Positions 24,722 through 33,394 of a stretch of DNA of 64,000 nt are shown here, piece by piece. The position numbers and the translations under genes are program-made. The stretch's first letter is position 1. The number at the start of each line of letters is the position of its first letter. Source of the stretch: Bradyrhizobium canariense (GTDB taxonomy: Bacteria > Pseudomonadota > Alphaproteobacteria > Rhizobiales > Xanthobacteraceae); NCBI RefSeq assembly GCF_900105125.1, contig NZ_LT629750.1, positions 3,410,001 to 3,474,000 on the forward strand, read 5' to 3'. The notes beneath the pieces were generated by a model, which was not told where the DNA came from, ran no database searches, and saw only the letters and a list, made by a program, of their open reading frames with translations.

Positions 24722-26917
24722 TCACCCAACCTCCACGTGAGGCGCTGTCTCGATGCGGCACGCGATCCCGCGCGTGTCGGCCGACCCACTCGCGGGATCC
24801 CAGCGTCCCGAATAGCTCAAGGCGGCATTGATATTGACATCGCGTGCCCCGAAATGCGGTGCCGGTGCCTCCGGCAGCCACCAGCCGACGCCCGTCGTCA
24901 AGACGCCGGTCATGGTGTCGGTGGTAAGCTTGGCCTTGAGACGGCAGGAACCGGATGCGCCCGGTGTTAACACCGTGATCCAGCTTCCCTCGGCGACGCC
25001 GTATCGTTCAGCCGTGTCCGGGTGAATGTAGACGACCGGATCCGGCGATACCTTCCGCGCCCACGCCTGTTCGCGGAAACGCGAATGATGATAGGTCTTC
25101 TCGCGCAGGCCGGTCTGCAGCACGAGCGGAAATGCGTCGTTCACCGCGACGCGGTCGAGCACATAGCTCGGTGGCACATGAGCAGGAAGCGGGTCGAGAC
25201 CGACGCTCGCCATGCTCTCGGAGTAGAGCTCGACCTTTCCTGTTGGGCCGACGAATGGCTTTTCCTCGAAATTGCCGAGTCGATAGGGAAAGGTGGCGAA
25301 CCCGTCGCGCCTGAGATCGTCGAGCGAGATGCCGCTGCCCTCCAGCAGATAGGTGTTGAATTCGGTTTGTTCGGCCCAAGGGATGAAACGAGCCTCCGCG
25401 GCGCCGCGGGGCGCCAATCGCTCGATCAGCCCAAGTGCGATCTCAAGATCGGATTTGACGTCACCGTCCCGCTCTGCGCCGGGGCGCGTATAGGTCACGC
25501 AGGGAGCGCCCTGATGGATATGGACCTGCTCTTCCTCGATCGTTGTCGTCTTTGGAAGAACGAGGTCGGCCCAGGCGGCGGTCGGCGTCATGGTCTGTGC
25601 CGCAACCACGAAAACGTCGAGGTTTTTGAGCGCCTCGATCGTCCGTGGCGTATCGGGATAGGTCACCGCGATATTGACGCCGCTCGCAAACAGCGCACGC
25701 ACGGGATAAGGGCGCCCCGTCAGCATCGCATCGATCACGGATGGGTTGTGGCACGCCATCTGATAGCCGAGCGGACCCGACCACAGCGGAAACTCCTTGG
25801 CGCCGATTCGCTCGGCCTCAACATCCGGCGACAGCCGAAATGCCGGATCGAACAAGACATCGAAATAGGTCTTGAAGCCGGGCGGCTTCTTGCCGCGACG
25901 GTTACCGCCGATCCGGTCGACGTTACCGCTGATGCCGACCAGGCAGTTGTAGGCGCGAAACGTCTGCACGCCGTTGGAGGAAGCATCGATGCCGTGGCCG
26001 CTGACAAAGCACGACGGTCCCTCGCCGTACATACGCGCCGCCGCGATGATATCGGCGGCCGCCACGCCAGAATGTTCCTCCGCCCACGCCGGCTTGCAGG
26101 AGCAAACGCGCTGCGCCAGTTCTTCGAAGCCGTGACACCATTTTCGTACGAAGGATCTATCGTACAGGCCCTCATCGATACAGACCTTGATCATGGCCAT
26201 GGCGACCGCTGTGTCCGTGCCCGGGCGAGGCCGTAGCCATAGATCGGCGATGTCGACCGCGGAGGTGCGGAACGGATCGATCACCAGAATGCGCGCGCCG
26301 CGCGTCTTTGCCCGCTTCAGCGCCATCCATTGGATCGGGTCGGCCACGGCAGGGTTGCGCCCCACAATCATGGCGCACGCCGTATGCTCGATATCTTCGC
26401 CGCCGGTGATGTCGAGGCCGGTCATCTTCTCGCCGACTGCCCTGCAGCCTCCGCACAGATCCTGGTTAATCATCCAGTTGGGCGAGCCGAGCGCACGCAT
26501 CAGCAGCGCCATCACCAGTCCGCGGCTGAAGAATGCGCCGCTGACGGCGCCGACGAGCGCGAGCGGTCCATATTCGGTCCTGACCCCTGCGAATCCTTCT
26601 GCCATCTGGTCGAGCGCGCTGTCCCAACTCACCGTCTCGAATTTGCCGCTACCGCGAGGTCCCACCCGCCGCAACGGATTTCGCAAGCGGGAGGACTGAT
26701 ATGTCCATTCATGGGCGGCCCGTATTCCCTTGACGCAGAAGGCGCCTTTCGAGGCCGGATGCGCCGGGTTGGGCGCGATCTTGAGGACCTTTCCGTCCTT
26801 GACGGTCAGCAGCGATCCGCAGATGGCGCCGCATTCCCAGCAGGTGCTGGGAACAACGCAGGTATTGTTCGCTGCGATTGCAGATGGCCTCTTTTTCTCT
26901 AACATCATCATCTGCAT
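24722..26917 (-). CDS. Molybdopterin (bis-MGD) oxidoreductase, DMSO-reductase superfamily
   Basis: A 731-residue cytoplasmic enzyme with no signal peptide. An N-terminal [4Fe-4S] site is formed by C26, C29, C33 and C61 (Cx2Cx3Cx27C). The Mo-ligand region reads NQDLCGGCRAVG (C155/C158). MGD-binding blocks include MIVGRNPAVADPIQWMALKRAKTRGARILVIDP and DLVLPKTTTIEEEQVHIHQGAP, and the C-terminal cap has the FPLVLQTGLREKTYHHSRFR domain. Length and layout resemble anaerobic dehydrogenases/reductases of the formate dehydrogenase-thiosulfate reductase branch, yet there is no dedicated FeS or membrane subunit beside it. FdxA and Fpr of the same operon are the likely electron partners. The substrate is unknown; reductive dehydroxylation or hydroxylation of a ring is one possibility. 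Confidence 0.85.
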   Translation of the reverse strand: MQMMMLEKKRPSAIAANNTCVVPSTCWECGAICGSLLTVKDGKVLKIAPNPAHPASKGAFCVKGIRAAHEWTYQSSRLRNPLRRVGPRGSGKFETVSWDSALDQMAEGFAGVRTEYGPLALVGAVSGAFFSRGLVMALLMRALGSPNWMINQDLCGGCRAVGEKMTGLDITGGEDIEHTACAMIVGRNPAVADPIQWMALKRAKTRGARILVIDPFRTSAVDIADLWLRPRPGTDTAVAMAMIKVCIDEGLYDRSFVRKWCHGFEELAQRVCSCKPAWAEEHSGVAAADIIAAARMYGEGPSCFVSGHGIDASSNGVQTFRAYNCLVGISGNVDRIGGNRRGKKPPGFKTYFDVLFDPAFRLSPDVEAERIGAKEFPLWSGPLGYQMACHNPSVIDAMLTGRPYPVRALFASGVNIAVTYPDTPRTIEALKNLDVFVVAAQTMTPTAAWADLVLPKTTTIEEEQVHIHQGAPCVTYTRPGAERDGDVKSDLEIALGLIERLAPRGAAEARFIPWAEQTEFNTYLLEGSGISLDDLRRDGFATFPYRLGNFEEKPFVGPTGKVELYSESMASVGLDPLPAHVPPSYVLDRVAVNDAFPLVLQTGLREKTYHHSRFREQAWARKVSPDPVVYIHPDTAERYGVAEGSWITVLTPGASGSCRLKAKLTTDTMTGVLTTGVGWWLPEAPAPHFGARDVNINAALSYSGRWDPASGSADTRGIACRIETAPHVEVG

Positions 26918-26951
26918 CGGATTGCTGTGCCGGATAGGTGAGCCACTCTGT

Positions 26952-26985
26952 CTATCTAGCTATATTAAATAGCAATATAAGATAG
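26952..26985. promoter_or_regulatory. Candidate operator between Mo-oxidoreductase and hydratase genes
   Basis: An AT-rich nested palindrome. The inner part is GCTAT-ATTAA-ATAGC (26959-26973), perfect; the outer arms are CTATCT and AGATAG. The 20 bases TAGCTATATTAAATAGCAAT (26957-26976) match 29189-29208 upstream of the HdrB-like gene at 17 of 20 positions. It lies 40 bp before the Mo-enzyme start and about 125 bp before the hydratase start. Confidence 0.6.
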
Positions 26986-27102
26986 CAAGTTGATTTGATA
27001 GCCATTTATGGCCTATTTTGGCAGCAAGCCGCCGAGGAACGCGGCAAATGCCGGCACCGAACCGATATCCGGCGCAGAAAATTGAAAAAGTGGAGAACCG
27101 CG

Positions 27103-27888
27103 ATGAATGAGAAAGCAGCCGGGCGCGCAGCGGACATGCTGATCGCTGCGCATCTAGCGAAACGCCAGTTTACGACGTTCGCTCCGCAATGGGGCATACA
27201 GACGATCTCCGACGCCTACAACGTCCGGGACCAGTTGGTGGCGAGGCTTCGCCGTGACCATGGCGATGTGGCGGGATACAAAGTCGGGCTGACGTCGGCG
27301 CCGATGCAGGAATTCTGCGGCATCGATCATCCGATCACCGGAGTGTTCCTTTCCCGGCGCGTTCATCGATCCGGCGTTAGCGTAAGGCTTTTGGACTATG
27401 GCCGCCTGGGCCTGGAGTTCGAAATTGCCATGCGGATCGGAGCGAATATCCCCGACACGGGAGTCCCCCATAGCGCCACGACGATCCGGCCGTACATTGA
27501 GAGTATCTGCGCCGGCATCGAGCTGGTTGATGATCGAGCAGCGGAATATACGACGCTGGATGTGCTCTCGCTGCTTGCGGACAATTCCTGGAATGGAGGT
27601 GTTGTCCTCTCGGATTTCACCGACACCTGGTCCGATCTGCCGAGCGTTCCCGGAATGGTGCGGAAGGATTCAACGATTATCGGGACAGGACATGGACGCG
27701 ACGTCCTGGGAAATCCATTCGAGTCGATAGCCTGGCTCGCCAACCATCTGGCATCGCGAAATCAGTGCCTGAAGGCACGCCAGATCGTCATGACGGGGAG
27801 CCTGATCAAGACAATCTTTCCAATGGATCGGGCAACCTATCTTTTTGATCTGAACGGAATCGGATCCGTCCACATGAGCGTCTCTTAA
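27103..27888 (+). CDS. 2-keto-4-pentenoate hydratase / fumarylacetoacetate-hydrolase-like protein
   Basis: About 261 residues from MNEKAAGRAAD, with GGAG nine bases ahead. The MhpD/2-oxopent-4-enoate hydratase features are GYKVGLTSAPMQEFCGIDHPITG, the metal-binding LGLEFEIAMRIG with ExE, IELVDDR and the lysine/serine-rich VMTGSLIKTIFPM near the end. The family hydrates the dienol product of meta-cleavage pathways or decarboxylates its precursor. It is divergent from the Mo-oxidoreductase operon and shares the operator region, so a common pathway is likely. Confidence 0.85.
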   Translation: MNEKAAGRAADMLIAAHLAKRQFTTFAPQWGIQTISDAYNVRDQLVARLRRDHGDVAGYKVGLTSAPMQEFCGIDHPITGVFLSRRVHRSGVSVRLLDYGRLGLEFEIAMRIGANIPDTGVPHSATTIRPYIESICAGIELVDDRAAEYTTLDVLSLLADNSWNGGVVLSDFTDTWSDLPSVPGMVRKDSTIIGTGHGRDVLGNPFESIAWLANHLASRNQCLKARQIVMTGSLIKTIFPMDRATYLFDLNGIGSVHMSVS

Positions 27889-28104
27889 ACCTTCAGAGAA
27901 GCCGTGCGTCCAGGCGACGTAGAACCGAATGAACGCCTCTGAACCCGATGAAAGCCTCGATCGAGCACAAGCGTCACCTTCCTCGGATCGAGCAGCGAAG
28001 CTGCAGATTTGATCAAGCCGCGATCAGCGTCACCTGCACCGAACAGCGCGGGGACGCCTGTCGTTCGCCGGTTCAACGTGATGCAATCGATCTTTCTAAA
28101 GATG

Positions 28105-29121
28105 CTAACGGAGTTTCTCGAACTGATCTTCGAGCGCCCGCCGCATCAGGTTGGCGTTGACGCCGCGTTCGTCTATCTCGACCTTGAGCTCGACCATCAT
28201 ATCGTCAACTTTATCCATCTTCGAGATACGACCGAATTTATCTTCGCGCTCGGCTAGTCCCATCGAGCGGGCGACCAAGGTGAGATAGTTTACCAGCTCA
28301 AGCCCCCGCACCCCGTCATGTTCGCGTTGAAGGAGGGTCAGCCTTCTATGACAAGAGTGGTATATGGAAACCATGTGAGATGCACCAAGCTGCCTTGCCT
28401 CGTTCACCCAGACTTCCATCGTCCTCACATATTCAGCCTCGCCGAAATCCTTGATCCGCGGGACGGTGCAGTGTCGACCGAGCTTTTCAGCCGACGGAGT
28501 GTCGACCACTCGCAATCCGGGAATACGGGACAGCAACTCGTGCACTGCCCGGCTTTCCTCTTCCTGCTCTGGAAAGTCGCTATGCCTGTGGATCGCGACG
28601 GAAAGCGGAACGGGATTGACGAGGAGATTCTGCGGAACAAACCTTCCCAGGAAGGTCGTTACGTTAAGGCGCCGTTTCGCCGTATCCGTGATCAAGTTTT
28701 GATCGTGTCCGCTCAAGTGGTCGTCGCAAGAAGGGCACCAATACAGCAATTGCTCTGGGCCAAACTGATCGAACTTGTCCATTGTTCTCTGAAGCATGTT
28801 GTCGGCAACGTCGACCAGACCCGTGGCAGTGTGTACGCTGCCGCAGCAGTGGGACGGACCGCCGAGCAAAACGAAATCCAGACCCATACGTTTAAAGATA
28901 TCATCCAGCGTTTCCGCCATATGCGCGGTACGCAGAATATTACACCCTAACCAAACCACCAGACGGTGTGAAACGATCTCTTGAGGCAGACTCGTCAACC
29001 AGGGGCGTGAAGGATCACTTCTCATGATATCCCCAAGAGCCCGAACATTTCCGAAATACTCGGCAGGAGACTCGCCTGGATTTATAACACTTGCATCATT
29101 TACGGATCTCTTATCGTTCAT
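28105..29121 (-). CDS. HdrB-like CCG-domain Fe-S protein
   Basis: About 338 residues from MNDKRSVNDA. The first CCG domain is exact: GCN, then 31 residues, CCG, then 35 residues, CPSC (Cx31CCx35CxxC), the motif that binds the non-cubane [4Fe-4S] cluster of HdrB subunits. The second domain is degenerate: IHRHSDFPEQ replaces the usual HxPC, a single C stands in GRHCTVP, and YHSCHRRL keeps one cysteine. A redox or electron-transfer role fits, but no HdrA or HdrC partner is nearby. The operator-like site upstream ties it to the Mo-oxidoreductase regulon. Start choice follows a GGAGGG upstream. Confidence 0.78.
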   Translation of the reverse strand: MNDKRSVNDASVINPGESPAEYFGNVRALGDIMRSDPSRPWLTSLPQEIVSHRLVVWLGCNILRTAHMAETLDDIFKRMGLDFVLLGGPSHCCGSVHTATGLVDVADNMLQRTMDKFDQFGPEQLLYWCPSCDDHLSGHDQNLITDTAKRRLNVTTFLGRFVPQNLLVNPVPLSVAIHRHSDFPEQEEESRAVHELLSRIPGLRVVDTPSAEKLGRHCTVPRIKDFGEAEYVRTMEVWVNEARQLGASHMVSIYHSCHRRLTLLQREHDGVRGLELVNYLTLVARSMGLAEREDKFGRISKMDKVDDMMVELKVEIDERGVNANLMRRALEDQFEKLR

Positions 29122-29188
29122 GCATCCCTCCAGCGTTTTCCGACTAATGTTCTCAACGGACCTCACCTTTTGGTGTATGTATGTAACA

Positions 29189-29208
29189 TAGCTATAATAC
29201 ATTGCAAT
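29189..29208. promoter_or_regulatory. Candidate operator upstream of the HdrB-like gene
   Basis: TAGCTATAATACATTGCAAT differs from the 26957 site at three positions and keeps the half-site GCTAT followed by ATTGC after five bases. It is 68 bp upstream of the start codon. Confidence 0.55.
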
Positions 29209-29685
29209 TTGATAATCTAATATCTTTGTGCACGGACGCAATCCGGTCGGAACGGGGCTAAAGACCTGCCGATAGCTACTGGAAGAGGTCAGCCAGGGTT
29301 GAATGATTTTGAAAGGCTGTTGACTTCAACAGCGTCATCCGCCGTCGATCAACGCTAAAGCCGTAGCGCTAAAGATGACCACCAGCGCGGCAGCCTTGAA
29401 CGATCTCGGCTCAGCTGCCAGCACTGCAAGGGTTGGGATTACCTTACTGCCTGGCCGAACATCTTGGCCTCCCCAAGCCACTTTTGTCTCTCCTCCACCG
29501 CGGAGGGACAACTGCCGGTCAACGAACCGCCCGCCAAAATCGGCTAGGGCACTCGGCTGGAGGTCCGAAGGTCGATGCGGTCTTGGGGCCGTCCTGGAAA
29601 CGGCGGCGCCGATCGCTACGTCCAAAACGCCTGACGGCGGTGCTGCCCCGCGAGAGGATGATAATGCCGAACGACCTGGTATCCA
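29209..29685. other. Intergenic gap between the HdrB-like gene and regR
   Basis: The left 60 bp is AT-rich promoter-like sequence. The rest is GC-rich. A minus-strand frame of 96 codons (29335-29625) ends in a short hydrophobic stretch but shows no family I know and no ribosome-binding site, so I leave it unannotated. Confidence 0.4.
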
Positions 29686-30219
29686 TCACTTCACCCTGCT
29701 CTTGGCGAGTTTGCGAGCCAAAGTTCGCCGATGCATTCCGAGCCGGCGCGCCGCCTCTGATATGTTAAAGTCTGTTTCCGCCAAAACCTCGTGGATATGC
29801 TCCCACTCAAGATTCTTGATCGTGGTCGGCCGCTTTGTCAGTTCAACCGACGTATCGCCCTCCGCTTTTCGGAAAGCTGCCTCGATATCGTCAGTGTTAG
29901 ATGGTTTTGCGAGATAGTGGCAAGCCCCGAGCTTGACGGCTTCGACGGCCGTCACGATGCTCGCGAACCCGGTCAACACGACAATTCTCATGTCGGGATC
30001 ATGCCCATGGAGCAACTTCACGCACTCCAGTCCGTTGCCGCTGGGCAATTTGAGATCGACAACGGCGTAACCAGGTTCAAAATTATCGAGGAGCTGGGCA
30101 ACATCCTCCGTCCGCTGGCACAGACGGACCTGATAGCCGCGCCGCTCGAACGAGCGGCCAAGGGCCCGAGCGAACGAAGCATCGTCTTCGACGATCAACA
30201 GCGAGCGCTCAGTCTCCAT
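29686..30219 (-). CDS. regR: RegA/ActR/PrrA-family redox response regulator
   Basis: About 177 residues from METERSLLIVEDDASF. The receiver domain has the acidic pair EDD, the phosphoacceptor in AVVDLKLPSGNGLE, T in VVLTGFAS and K in LAKPSN. The C-terminus is a Fis-type helix-turn-helix, FNISEAARRLGMHRRTLARKLAK, which is nearly invariant in this family. It controls genes for respiration, carbon and nitrogen metabolism in response to redox state. The start lies inside the kinase gene (11-bp overlap). Confidence 0.93.
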   Translation of the reverse strand: METERSLLIVEDDASFARALGRSFERRGYQVRLCQRTEDVAQLLDNFEPGYAVVDLKLPSGNGLECVKLLHGHDPDMRIVVLTGFASIVTAVEAVKLGACHYLAKPSNTDDIEAAFRKAEGDTSVELTKRPTTIKNLEWEHIHEVLAETDFNISEAARRLGMHRRTLARKLAKSRVK

Positions 30220-31438
30220 CAATGCCTCCAGGCAAAAGTGACGCAAGCGGCAGCGTCAGCGTGACGATTGCCCCTTTGACTGCTGCGTTCCTCGCCGAAA
30301 TAACACCACCCAGCTTGCGAACAACATTGACGACGAGAAACAATCCCAATCCGCCGCCGGGGCGACCCTTGCTCGACTGATAAGGTTTTCCCAGCGCCGC
30401 CAGCATTTCCGCGGTAAATCCCGGGCCTTCATCCCGCACCGTGATGACGAGATCATTGTTGGCACGGCCAACCTCAACCATGACACGGTCCGGCGAAGCT
30501 TCGAGCGCATTGTCAAACAGATTGAAAATGGCCTGCTTCAGAACGATATCGGAAACCACCGCCTCGTCATCGCCGAAGGCATTGACATATTCGAAGCGTC
30601 GTGGCGAACACGCGGCACGCCATTCGCTAACTAAGTCATCCATGAAGGTTTTGACGGTGGTTTGCAGCGCCCCCTCCCCGCGCACCTCGCCTGACGACAA
30701 CAGGATGCCGGACACGATCGATTTGCAGCGTTCGACCTGAGCCTGCATTTCGCCAATTTCAAGTTGCAGCTCCGTCGTGTTCTTGAGTTCAGGGATGTGC
30801 TGCCAGTCATTCAGAATGACGGAGAGAGTTGCCAGCGGCGTTCCGAGTTCATGCGCCGCGCCCGACGCCAGGAGACCCATTCTTACGATATGGTCCTCCT
30901 CCGCTGCCTGCTGCCGGAGCCGCGCCACATGGGCATCGCGCGCCCGCAGGTTACGATTGATGCGACCAATAAACAGCACGAGAAGGACTGCCGATAACAG
31001 AAAGCAAACGAACATGCCTTCGATATGCAGGCCGAGAAACTCCTGGCCATGCGGATGTTGGGAGAAGACCGGGTTGTAAACCAGTGTCAGCAGAATAAAG
31101 CAGCCGCTGGCCGCAAGGACGAGAATCCAGGTCGACCACGCACTCAGCAACACCGCACCCAACGTGACCTGAAGCAGGTACAGTGAAACGAACGGATTGG
31201 CCGCACCTCCGCTGAGATAAAGCTGTACCGTCAGCGCCGTGACATCCAGCAAGAGCGCCAGGAAGAGCTGGGTATTGCTGACATTCTTTTGTCGCCGGTA
31301 ACGGTCGACGCTGACGATGTTCAACCAGATCAGGCACGCAACGACGGCGGCCATCTGGGTCAGCGGCAGCCTGATTCCGAACCAGAACGTGGCGACCGCG
31401 ATCGTCACCACCTGACCGACGACGGCCAGCCACCGCAA
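30209..31438 (-). CDS. regS: RegB/ActS/PrrB-family redox sensor histidine kinase
   Basis: At least 409 residues. The N-terminal half has six membrane segments with the ubiquinone-associated GGAANPFVSLYLLQ motif. The H-box is MGLLASGAAHELGTPLATLS, followed by N, G1 (VRDEGPGF) and G2 (GRPGGGLGLFLV) boxes. The 5' end is uncertain: the TTG used here starts at LRWLAVVGQ, but the frame stays open to about 31578 with plausible extra N-terminal residues and no ATG. The kinase lies directly after the SURF1 gene of the cyo operon. Confidence 0.9.
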   Translation of the reverse strand: MRWLAVVGQVVTIAVATFWFGIRLPLTQMAAVVACLIWLNIVSVDRYRRQKNVSNTQLFLALLLDVTALTVQLYLSGGAANPFVSLYLLQVTLGAVLLSAWSTWILVLAASGCFILLTLVYNPVFSQHPHGQEFLGLHIEGMFVCFLLSAVLLVLFIGRINRNLRARDAHVARLRQQAAEEDHIVRMGLLASGAAHELGTPLATLSVILNDWQHIPELKNTTELQLEIGEMQAQVERCKSIVSGILLSSGEVRGEGALQTTVKTFMDDLVSEWRAACSPRRFEYVNAFGDDEAVVSDIVLKQAIFNLFDNALEASPDRVMVEVGRANNDLVITVRDEGPGFTAEMLAALGKPYQSSKGRPGGGLGLFLVVNVVRKLGGVISARNAAVKGAIVTLTLPLASLLPGGIDGD

Positions 31439-31579
31439 CTGGACGAGCAGCAGCAGATTCCTTTTATCGGTGATGCGGTCGATCGAAATGCGCGAAATCC
31501 CTGGATGAACGAATGCGACGGACGATGGACGTCTGATCCGATGTTGCGTCAGATCGCGCGGATCGGCAACAGCAACAGG

Positions 31580-32383
31580 TCACGCATTCCGCAGCCGGCG
31601 TTCGCGCCATTCCGCGTGAACGCACCATGCCGCCAGCATCGCTGCGAGGCCAAACCACGTCACCGCGTAGATAAGGTGATTGTTCGGGAACGCAATCACG
31701 GTCAATCCGCCAATCGGAAGCTTCGACCGGTCGCCGGAAGCATCTGCATCGATAAAATATGGCGCGATGTCGCCAAGGCCTCGGCTCGCTGCGATCGCTG
31801 CGACGTCTCGCGAATACCAGCGGTCGGCGGCCGGGTCGTTGCGCCTGAGGAACGCGCCCGCTGGCTCGCTGACGCGGAGCAGCCCTGTAACAGTCGCTTC
31901 GCCGATCGCTTTGCCAAGGTCCGGCGATGATGCATGGTCTGAGGGAACGAAACCGCGATTGACCAGAATGGTGAAACCCTCGTCGGTCCTGAACGGCGAA
32001 AGCACCCAATAACCACCGCCTCGATCGGTCACGGCAAGTGCCAGGGCCGGCGGGACGTCGAGGAAATGCCCTCTCGCCGTCACATGCCGATAGGCATCCG
32101 CGGCGGCGTTGATGCGCGGCCAAGACTCCAGTCCGGGAGCCGGAACCGGCGCGGCATGCACCCGCCGCTCGACGCGCGCGATCAGGTCCAGCTTCCAGAT
32201 CCGCCGTTCAAGCTGCCAGATTCCGAGCCCGACAAGGATTACGACGCCGAGGCAGGCAAAGACGGCAAAGACGGCGCGGGAGCGAAGCGAACGCGATCCT
32301 AAGCTGTCGTCGGCATCCTTGAACGGAACGGACGTTGATTTGGTGCCAGCGCCGCCGCGAAAGCCGTCAACCGCAACTGTCAC
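31580..32383 (-). CDS. SURF1-family oxidase assembly protein
   Basis: A 267-residue protein with two membrane helices. The first is at residues 38-57 (AVFAVFACLGVVILVGLGIWQLERR), where GxWQLxR is the SURF1 hallmark; the second is near the C-terminus (NNHLIYAVTWFGLAAMLAAWC). Between them VNRGFVP and the conserved NPxxx-type segment occur. It assists heme a/copper oxidase assembly. The gene overlaps cyoD by four bases. Confidence 0.88.
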   Translation of the reverse strand: MTVAVDGFRGGAGTKSTSVPFKDADDSLGSRSLRSRAVFAVFACLGVVILVGLGIWQLERRIWKLDLIARVERRVHAAPVPAPGLESWPRINAAADAYRHVTARGHFLDVPPALALAVTDRGGGYWVLSPFRTDEGFTILVNRGFVPSDHASSPDLGKAIGEATVTGLLRVSEPAGAFLRRNDPAADRWYSRDVAAIAASRGLGDIAPYFIDADASGDRSKLPIGGLTVIAFPNNHLIYAVTWFGLAAMLAAWCVHAEWRERRLRNA

Positions 32384-32751
32384 GGCATCTGACTCATGCC
32401 GGGATCAAGCATCATGTTCGCATTGAGGTGATACATCACCCAAAGCGAGCCGGACAGCGTGATTCCCACCAAAACCAGAGTGAACAGCAGCGCCATCAAG
32501 ATCCAGCCGTTCTCAGAACGCGCATTCATGTGCAGGAAAGCGATCATGTGCACGACAATCTGCACCGCCGCCAGGGCCATGATGATCAGGGCAGTCGCCT
32601 GCTTCGAGGGCAGCGCGCCGCCCATCACCAGCCAGAACGGAACGGCCGTCAGCAGGACAGACAGGAAAAAGCCGGTCAGGTAGCCCCGCAGAGATCCGTG
32701 CGCAGGCTCGTCGCCATGGTGGCTGTCGGCGGCATGTGCATCGGCGTTCAT
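32380..32751 (-). CDS. cyoD: Cytochrome o ubiquinol oxidase subunit IV
   Basis: About 123 residues with three membrane helices. GSLRGYLTGFFLSVLLTAVPFWLV and QIVVHMIAFLHMNA match CyoD. The start MNADAHAADSHHG overlaps the cyoC stop by four bases. It is a small accessory subunit of the quinol oxidase. Confidence 0.92.
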   Translation of the reverse strand: MNADAHAADSHHGDEPAHGSLRGYLTGFFLSVLLTAVPFWLVMGGALPSKQATALIIMALAAVQIVVHMIAFLHMNARSENGWILMALLFTLVLVGITLSGSLWVMYHLNANMMLDPGMSQMP

Positions 32752-33392
32752 CGTAGAAATCCCATCAGATAGACGAACGTAAAGACGCCGATCCAGATCA
32801 CGTCGAGGAAGTGCCAGAACAGGCTGAGGCACATCAGCCGCCGGCGATTCGCCGCGATCAGGCCGTGCCGCCCGACCTGCACCATCAGCGTCGTCATCCA
32901 GATCAGCCCGAAGGTCACATGCAGGCCGTGCGTTCCGACCAGCGTGAAGAATGAGGAGAGAAAGGCGCTGCGCTGCGGGCCGGCCCCCTCATGGATCAGA
33001 TGGGAAAATTCGTTGAGCTCGATCGACACGAAGGCGATGCCGGATATTGCGGTGATGGCCAACCATGCTTGCGTAGCTCCGACGCGGCCCCTCTCCATCG
33101 TCAACATGGCAAAGCCATAGGTGATCGATGACAACAACAGCATCGCTGTATTGACTGCGACCGTAGGAAGATCGAACAAATCTTTCGGCGACGGTCCGGC
33201 CGCGTAGTTTCCGCCCAGCACCCCATAGGCCGCGAACAACATCGCGAAGATGAGGCAATCGCTCATTAGGTAGAGCCAGAACCCGAGCATCGTGCTGCCG
33301 CCTTCGGCGTGATGCTCGTCTTCTACGTGGAATATCCGCGATTGCCCGCCGCCCGATGCGGCGATCGTCGTCATCGTGTCGGTTGCACTCAT
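32748..33392 (-). CDS. cyoC: Cytochrome o ubiquinol oxidase subunit III
   Basis: A 214-residue, five-helix subunit III. MLGFWLYLMSDCLIFAMLFAAY, the charged ELNEF segment and THGLHVTFGLIW are characteristic. It begins two bases after the cyoB stop. Confidence 0.94.
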   Translation of the reverse strand: MSATDTMTTIAASGGGQSRIFHVEDEHHAEGGSTMLGFWLYLMSDCLIFAMLFAAYGVLGGNYAAGPSPKDLFDLPTVAVNTAMLLLSSITYGFAMLTMERGRVGATQAWLAITAISGIAFVSIELNEFSHLIHEGAGPQRSAFLSSFFTLVGTHGLHVTFGLIWMTTLMVQVGRHGLIAANRRRLMCLSLFWHFLDVIWIGVFTFVYLMGFLR

Positions 33393-33394
33393 CG

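Noticed and set aside
25022..26236. 404-codon plus-strand frame opposite the Mo-oxidoreductase
   Set aside because: Antisense shadow of a well-supported gene.
29335..29625. 96-codon minus-strand frame downstream of the HdrB-like gene promoter
   Set aside because: No ribosome-binding site and no family features; the short hydrophobic end alone is not enough.
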